Position numbers and translations under genes: made by a program | In this document: one piece after another, positions 60,301 through 64,000 of the stretch | How the letters are laid out: each line of letters opens with the position of its first letter | Position numbering within the stretch: position 1 is the stretch's first letter | Notes under the pieces: model-generated | Told to the model about the DNA's origin: nothing | Databases searched by the model: none | The model's input: only the letters and a program-made list of their open reading frames with translations | DNA from: CAXBCP01 sp963977005 | GTDB lineage: Bacteria; Pseudomonadota; Alphaproteobacteria; MPNO01; UBA830 | DNA: 64,000 nt | NCBI GenBank assembly: GCA_963977005.1 | Contig: CAXBMQ010000005.1 | Coordinates: 1-64,000 of the forward strand | Reading direction: 5' to 3'

Positions 60301-60507
60301 ATGACGGATAAAACGCTTCTAAGACTCGGGCTCGTCGGCACCGTTGTCGCGGCAATCTGCTGTTTCACCCCGGCACTGGTCGTCCTGCTGGGGGCGGTCG
60401 GCCTGTCGGCGTGGCTTGGCTGGCTCGATATCGTGCTGCTGCCTGTTCTCGCCATTTTCCTTGTCATCACGGGATATGCGTTATGGAAACGATTCAGACC
60501 GGCATAG
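60301..60507 (+). CDS. merF: MerF-like mercury(II) transporter
   Basis: A 68-residue membrane protein with two helices and a vicinal cysteine pair in the first (Cys20-Cys21, ICCFTPALVVLLGAVGLSAW). This is the MerF pattern for Hg2+ uptake; known MerF has two Cys pairs, whereas only one is present here. The next gene overlaps it by 25 bases. No merR, merP or merA is nearby, so mercury is likely but not proven as the substrate. Confidence 0.82.
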   Translation: MTDKTLLRLGLVGTVVAAICCFTPALVVLLGAVGLSAWLGWLDIVLLPVLAIFLVITGYALWKRFRPA

Positions 60508-60707
60508 AACTGACATCCGTCATCACATGTCCCGAATGCGGACATGTCGAGACAGAAACCATGCCGACCAACGCCTGCCAGTGGTTCTATGACTGCAAGG
60601 GATGCGCGACAGTACTGAAGCCGCTCCCCGGCGATTGCTGTGTGTTCTGTTCCTACGGGACGGTCGCGTGTCCGCCGATCCAGGCAGGGGATAGCTGCTG
60701 CGCGTGA
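60483..60707 (+). CDS. GDCCVxC-motif cysteine-rich protein
   Basis: A 74-residue protein with eleven cysteines: CPEC, a CKGC pair, the family motif GDCCVFCSYG (residues 50-59) and a terminal CC. Proteins with this motif are usually found next to merF, and some are selenoproteins; here the position is cysteine. Metal binding or delivery to a reductase is a reasonable guess. The ATG at 60483 lies inside merF, so the two are translationally coupled. Confidence 0.85.
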   Translation: METIQTGIELTSVITCPECGHVETETMPTNACQWFYDCKGCATVLKPLPGDCCVFCSYGTVACPPIQAGDSCCA

Positions 60708-60722
60708 GCGGCGGCTTTTTTT
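60694..60722 (+). terminator. Rho-independent terminator of the merF operon
   Basis: GCTGCTGC and GCGGCGGC pair over 8 positions (two G-U) around a 6-base loop and are followed by seven T residues. The stem's left arm overlaps the last codons of the GDCCVxC gene, so the terminator is partly coding. Confidence 0.8.
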
Positions 60723-60730
60723 GAAAGGGT

Positions 60731-60803
60731 GTCTTCCCCGCGCGGGTGGGGAACTCCTTCAGAGCAAAAACCGGTAGGAGATTCCCGTATTCACGGGAAT
60801 GAC
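60731..60803. repeat. palindromic intergenic repeat, family B (GTCATTCCCG type)
   Basis: The left end GTCTTCCCCGCGCGGGTGGG and the reverse complement of the right end, GTCATTCCCGTGAATACGGG, are imperfect inverted copies, each with its own hairpin. The pattern matches the widespread GTCATTCCCGC...GCGGGAATCTCC class of repeats. It separates the mer operon from the second reductive-dehalogenase-like gene. Confidence 0.7.
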
Positions 60804-60834
60804 GGCTCAAGCGGTCGCGGCCGCCAGCGGGGTC

Positions 60835-62190
60835 TTACCCCGCCATTTCCAGCAATTCGGTTTCCCAGGAACCACGACTGAAGTTCAGGATCCGCAGCGG
60901 GTCGTCTTTTGACCAGGCGATCTGGAAAGCCACATTCGGCGGCGATACGGTGAGCATGTATTCGCCCTGCCATTTCGGATCCTTCGGAATATCCGACGGC
61001 AGGATGGTCTGCTCCGCGGTCTGTGACGGCAGGTCCGGCCCGCTGAAATCGATGTTGAAGCGCTGGCCGTCCGCCGTTTTCCCTTCATAGCGCCACCGGG
61101 AATCGCCGGGGCGGATACCGTCGCCGGACTTTGCGCCCTGCCGTGCAAGGAAATTCAAGGCGGCTGCCGCCAGGTCGCGGATGGCGGGGTTCGTGCCGGT
61201 CGGATGTATGTCGGCATCGATCTGCCGGGCGCCGCTGACCTTCGACTTCTTCCGGGAAACCGGCGTATTCGGACCCTTCGGTGTCTTGTAGCCTTCTTCC
61301 TTCCGGATTTTCATGTAATCCCGAAACATGCTCTTTTTTTCCGGGTCGCCGTTTTCCTTCCAGATATACGGGCAGACATCCACACAGATATGGCAATAGG
61401 TTTCCCGGAACCGGGAAATCGGGATGCATTTGTCGATATCCGTCAGCCACCGCATCATGCCGTCGGTTGTGATGTGGTCGTCGGGAATGGCGTCGCCGGG
61501 GCAGTTATTGCGGCACAGGTTGCAGGTCGAACAGTAATCCTGGATGCCGAAATTCCGCGGCGTGTCATGGGCGACGGGCAGGTCCGTCGTGATAAAGCCG
61601 GGCCGGAAATTGGCGCCGAGTTCCGGGTGGATCAGGCTGCCGTGCCGTCCGAGTTCGCCGAACCCGACCTCGTGAAATACAGGTATGGCCTGAATCTGGA
61701 ACGATCCGTTGTGATGGGCGATCGCCGGGTAGCCCAGTTCTTCACGGATGTATTTCGCGATCTCGGTCGAGATCGTCGCGCATTTGGCATAGGCGCCCAT
61801 CGCTTCCAGGTCGACATCGTCCGGCCCGCGCAGGGATGCCGCGTAATCCTCGTAGCAAATAATCGCGATGACGTTCTTGTGGGACAGGTCGACGCCCATT
61901 TCGATGAATTCCGGCTTCAGCACGGTCATCCCGGTATCGGCGGCACCCAGCTTCTCCGCCAGTTTCTTGATTTCCTCGCTCATCGCCGCGGGGTCGGTTA
62001 CCTCGCGCTGTTGCGGATTTACCGGGCCGTCGCGCATCGGCGCGAGGTCGTCCCAGTGTCGCATGAAAACATCGCGTTCCGGGAATTCCCGCTGCCACAG
62101 GGGTACATCGTCCATGCCGCGGTCGCGCAACGAGGCGCAAAGAAGCGCGTCCTGCATGCCCTGTTCGCGAATCCAGCTTGTACCCTTCAT
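60835..62190 (-). CDS. cytoplasmic reductive-dehalogenase-like 4Fe-4S protein (long form)
   Basis: A 451-residue paralog of the protein at 5473-6393. The shared core is clear: GYPAIAHHNGSFQIQAIPVF, GFGELGRHGSLIHPELGANF, FITTDLPVAHDTP, then CSTCNLCRNNCPGDAIPDDH and CHICVDVCPYIWKENGDPEK. About 140 residues follow the second cluster, starting with a basic linker (VSRKKSKVSGAR) and then a segment with no family I know. No Tat signal, so cytoplasmic. AGGATG-type pairing before the ATG is weak. The reaction is unknown; corrinoid-dependent reduction is the family expectation. Confidence 0.75.
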   Translation of the reverse strand: MKGTSWIREQGMQDALLCASLRDRGMDDVPLWQREFPERDVFMRHWDDLAPMRDGPVNPQQREVTDPAAMSEEIKKLAEKLGAADTGMTVLKPEFIEMGVDLSHKNVIAIICYEDYAASLRGPDDVDLEAMGAYAKCATISTEIAKYIREELGYPAIAHHNGSFQIQAIPVFHEVGFGELGRHGSLIHPELGANFRPGFITTDLPVAHDTPRNFGIQDYCSTCNLCRNNCPGDAIPDDHITTDGMMRWLTDIDKCIPISRFRETYCHICVDVCPYIWKENGDPEKKSMFRDYMKIRKEEGYKTPKGPNTPVSRKKSKVSGARQIDADIHPTGTNPAIRDLAAAALNFLARQGAKSGDGIRPGDSRWRYEGKTADGQRFNIDFSGPDLPSQTAEQTILPSDIPKDPKWQGEYMLTVSPPNVAFQIAWSKDDPLRILNFSRGSWETELLEMAG

Positions 62191-62369
62191 CCTAAATCTC
62201 CCGCCATGACAGTGTGCTCATAAGGTTAGGCAGTTTCGGCAACGATTTACAATAGGGCGGCGTTCCTCTGAACCGGCGAGGCGGCAAAATGACGGCGGAG
62301 GCTCTGGACCGCTATAGCAAAGGGCAGGATACTACCCGTTGGATTTTATTATTTTTCAGGTGGTGCGTT

Positions 62370-63167
62370 ATGGGTCGTTGTACGAAAAGTCGCGCATTTT
62401 TGGGGGCCGTCGCGGGCCTGACCCTGTTCGCTGCGTCTGCAAAAGCGGCGCCCGTTACATTCAATTTCGCCGGTACCCTCGCGTTCGACACCAGTTTCTT
62501 TGCAGGCGACCTTCAGGCCGGGGTGGAAGCCGCGGTGCTCGGCGCCTTGCCGGACGGTACATCGGTGAGCGGATCGTTTACCGTCGATCTGAGCGCGCCG
62601 GACTTCAACGCGGCCGATCCCGCCGTGGGCGATTACAGGTCTGCCGTAACCGGCGGGGCGCTGACAGCGGGCGGCTTTTCCACCGGCGGCGGCGCGCAGA
62701 ACTGTTTCCTGCCGGATTTTGACTGTCGGGTCGGTATCGACAATGACTTCATTTTTATTCACCCGACGGTTGGATCCCTGGACCGGGTCGAGGTGGCCGG
62801 CGGATTTATCGCATCGCCGACATTGACCGATGAGGTTGTCGCGCAATCCGGTGCGGTCAGTTCCAGCCCGTTCCTGGATTTCGATGGGGCACCGATATTG
62901 ATGAAGGCGGAATTGTTCGCTGTCGATTTCGATATTGTCGATGACGACGGTCTCATCGATCCCAGCACGGTCGATTTTACGTCGGGTGGTTTTGTCGTAT
63001 TTTTGCCCGGCATATTCAACATTCCCGGAACCAGCAGCCAGCCCGCCCGCTTCCGGTTTGATATCGACGATATCACTATTTCGAGCACGAGCATTCCGCT
63101 ACCGCCGACGCTTCCAATCGCGCTGGGCGGTTTCCTGATGCTGTGGGCGTTTCGCAAGCGGTCTTAA
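62370..63167 (+). CDS. VPLPA/PEP-CTERM-type secreted protein
   Basis: A 265-residue protein with a signal peptide (GRCTKSRAFLGAVAGLTLFA, cleavage near AKA) and a C-terminal sorting signal: IPLPP, a hydrophobic helix (TLPIALGGFLMLWAF) and the basic end RKRS. This is the VPLPA/PEP-CTERM architecture recognised by exosortases. The middle is Asp/Gly/Ser rich with a pair of cysteines (NCFLPDFDC). AGGTGG precedes the ATG at 62370. No exosortase is in the window. Surface or matrix location is expected. Confidence 0.8.
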   Translation: MGRCTKSRAFLGAVAGLTLFAASAKAAPVTFNFAGTLAFDTSFFAGDLQAGVEAAVLGALPDGTSVSGSFTVDLSAPDFNAADPAVGDYRSAVTGGALTAGGFSTGGGAQNCFLPDFDCRVGIDNDFIFIHPTVGSLDRVEVAGGFIASPTLTDEVVAQSGAVSSSPFLDFDGAPILMKAELFAVDFDIVDDDGLIDPSTVDFTSGGFVVFLPGIFNIPGTSSQPARFRFDIDDITISSTSIPLPPTLPIALGGFLMLWAFRKRS

Positions 63168-64000
63168 GTTGCCCCGGGCGGCGCGAATTCTTCCCAGAAC
63201 CCCGGGCGCTGGGGCAGGGCGCTGAACGGCACCACCCGGTCCGCGGCGCGGCCGATGATGTCGCGGGCCGTATCGTCCCGGTCGGACAGATAGGTTTCCA
63301 CCGTTTGCACCGCCTTCGCCAGCACCTCGAAACCGTTGGTCCACACGGCGCTTGAAATCTCCACCGCGTGCGCGCCGGCGAGCATCATCCGCAGAACGTC
63401 TTCGCCGGATCGCGCGCCGTTCATGCCGACCAGCGGCGCCTCGGGCCCCAGATGCGCCCGCGATTTGGACAGCCAGTAGCAGGTCATCGGCAGCGCCCAG
63501 CCGCCCCCGGTGCCGAGATTGGTGCCGAGCAGGGGTTCCTGTGTATCCAGTTCGGGAATCATGCCGAGGAACCGGCCCATCAGGACAACGGCTTCCGCGC
63601 CGCCGTCGCGCGCCGCCTGGGCCAGCGCGGCGACGTTTTCGCTCTGACCGGTGATCTTGGCCCAGACCGGGATATCCACCGCATCGCACACCGCCCTGAT
63701 GATTTCGGTGACACGCGCGGTCGCCCGCTCGGTCGAGACCACGCCCGATGCTTCGTCGCCATAGGGCGTGCCGATATTGAATTCGAGAACGCGGATACCG
63801 GCCGCCTGAACCTGTTTCGCCATCTCTACGGCGGCATCCAGGTCGGCGAGGATGATGCTGCCGATAACGTACTGACCGGTTTTCGCCGCTTCCGCATCGA
63901 GGCGGGCGACGATCTCGATCCAGGAATCGAAATCCATCGTCTGCAAACCGGACCGGCAGGCGAGGGTGGCATTGCGCGGCGCGGTAAAATCCCATTTCAG
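63164..64000 (-). CDS. dihydroorotate-dehydrogenase-like protein, N-terminus beyond the right edge
   Basis: At least 278 residues of a TIM-barrel flavoprotein of the DHOD/PreA type: RVLEFNIGTPYGDEASG, VPVWAKITGQ-like IPVWAKITGQ, AVVLMGRFLGM and PLVGMNGARSGEDVLRMMLAGAHAVEI with the FMN-phosphate region. The frame stays open to base 64000 (LKWDFTAPRNATLACRSG precedes the TTG that could look like a start), so the gene is partial. Its stop overlaps the CTERM-protein stop. Dihydroorotate, dihydropyrimidine or another substrate cannot be decided. Confidence 0.82.
   Translation of the reverse strand: MKWDFTAPRNATLACRSGLQTMDFDSWIEIVARLDAEAAKTGQYVIGSIILADLDAAVEMAKQVQAAGIRVLEFNIGTPYGDEASGVVSTERATARVTEIIRAVCDAVDIPVWAKITGQSENVAALAQAARDGGAEAVVLMGRFLGMIPELDTQEPLLGTNLGTGGGWALPMTCYWLSKSRAHLGPEAPLVGMNGARSGEDVLRMMLAGAHAVEISSAVWTNGFEVLAKAVQTVETYLSDRDDTARDIIGRAADRVVPFSALPQRPGFWEEFAPPGAT

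Noticed and set aside
63164..63946. The dihydroorotate-dehydrogenase-like gene as complete, starting at 63946
   Set aside because: The frame continues without a stop to base 64000 with family-like residues, so the apparent TTG start is internal and the gene is truncated by the window.
1..64000. CRISPR array, prophage, transposon, integron or conjugative module
   Set aside because: No regularly spaced direct repeats, and no cas, integrase, transposase, phage structural or mobilisation genes were seen. The truncated tRNA at the left edge has no integrase beside it.

Overview
The window looks like chromosomal DNA of a high-GC, aerobic or facultative alphaproteobacterium, probably Rhodospirillales-like and marine or saline. 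The grounds are family content and gene order (glyQ-glyS-ppdK, decaprenyl/octaprenyl diphosphate synthase beside a DUF2007 gene and a TrmN6-type methyltransferase), short intergenic gaps, ATGA/TGATG overlaps and frequent GTG/TTG starts. I see no transposase, integrase, phage module, plasmid function or CRISPR array.

Left part (1-17.4 kb): a tRNA-Pro(CGG) cut by the left edge; a CoA-transferase/crotonase pair; ispB-type synthase, DUF2007, tRNA methyltransferase, S49 protease and a small zinc-ribbon membrane protein; a cytoplasmic reductive-dehalogenase-like Fe-S protein; a 974-residue secreted protein of unknown function with a duplicated C-terminal domain; a Gfo/Idh oxidoreductase; glyQ, glyS, ppdK; ygfZ.

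Glycan and osmolyte region (17.5-25.6 kb): four overlapping genes (GT2, two GT4-like transferases, an AsnB-type amidotransferase) form a surface-glycan operon. On the other strand lie the two methyltransferases that make glycine betaine from glycine (GSMT and SDMT), then a MetE-like methyltransferase with a strong terminator. A 30-bp perfect palindrome with three evenly spaced copies of one 10-mer lies upstream of the MetE-like gene.

Middle (25.8-39.4 kb): a lipoprotein, a Sel1-repeat protein, an acyl-CoA-dehydrogenase-fold monooxygenase, a formate/nitrite transporter behind a perfect FNR/FixK box, a HI0933 flavoprotein, purU, a divergent SDR/cyclase pair around a palindromic operator candidate, a HisD-family dehydrogenase with an MFS exporter, a PRC-barrel protein, a small basic protein, an FAD monooxygenase and ppa.

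Catabolic region (39.5-55.2 kb): a molybdenum hydroxylase operon (M-S-L order) diverges from a TetR regulator followed by VOC, acyl-CoA-dehydrogenase-like and AhpD-like genes; a similar AT-rich motif precedes both transcription units. Then come a LEA-type lipoprotein, AsmA with a membrane cytochrome c, a Tat-exported multicopper oxidase, and a second molybdenum enzyme whose FAD subunit carries the cysteine-rich insertion typical of 4-hydroxybenzoyl-CoA reductase (hcrCAB).

Right part (55.2-64 kb): a trypsin-like protease, DUF350, an epimerase overlapping an adenylate cyclase, GNAT, a 5-FCL-like protein, a two-gene MerF/GDCCVxC operon without merA or merR, a second reductive-dehalogenase-like paralog, a VPLPA/PEP-CTERM-type secreted protein and a dihydroorotate-dehydrogenase-like gene cut by the right edge. 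Several short palindromic intergenic repeats are scattered through the window.

All calls come from reading translations and motifs by eye; no similarity search was run.
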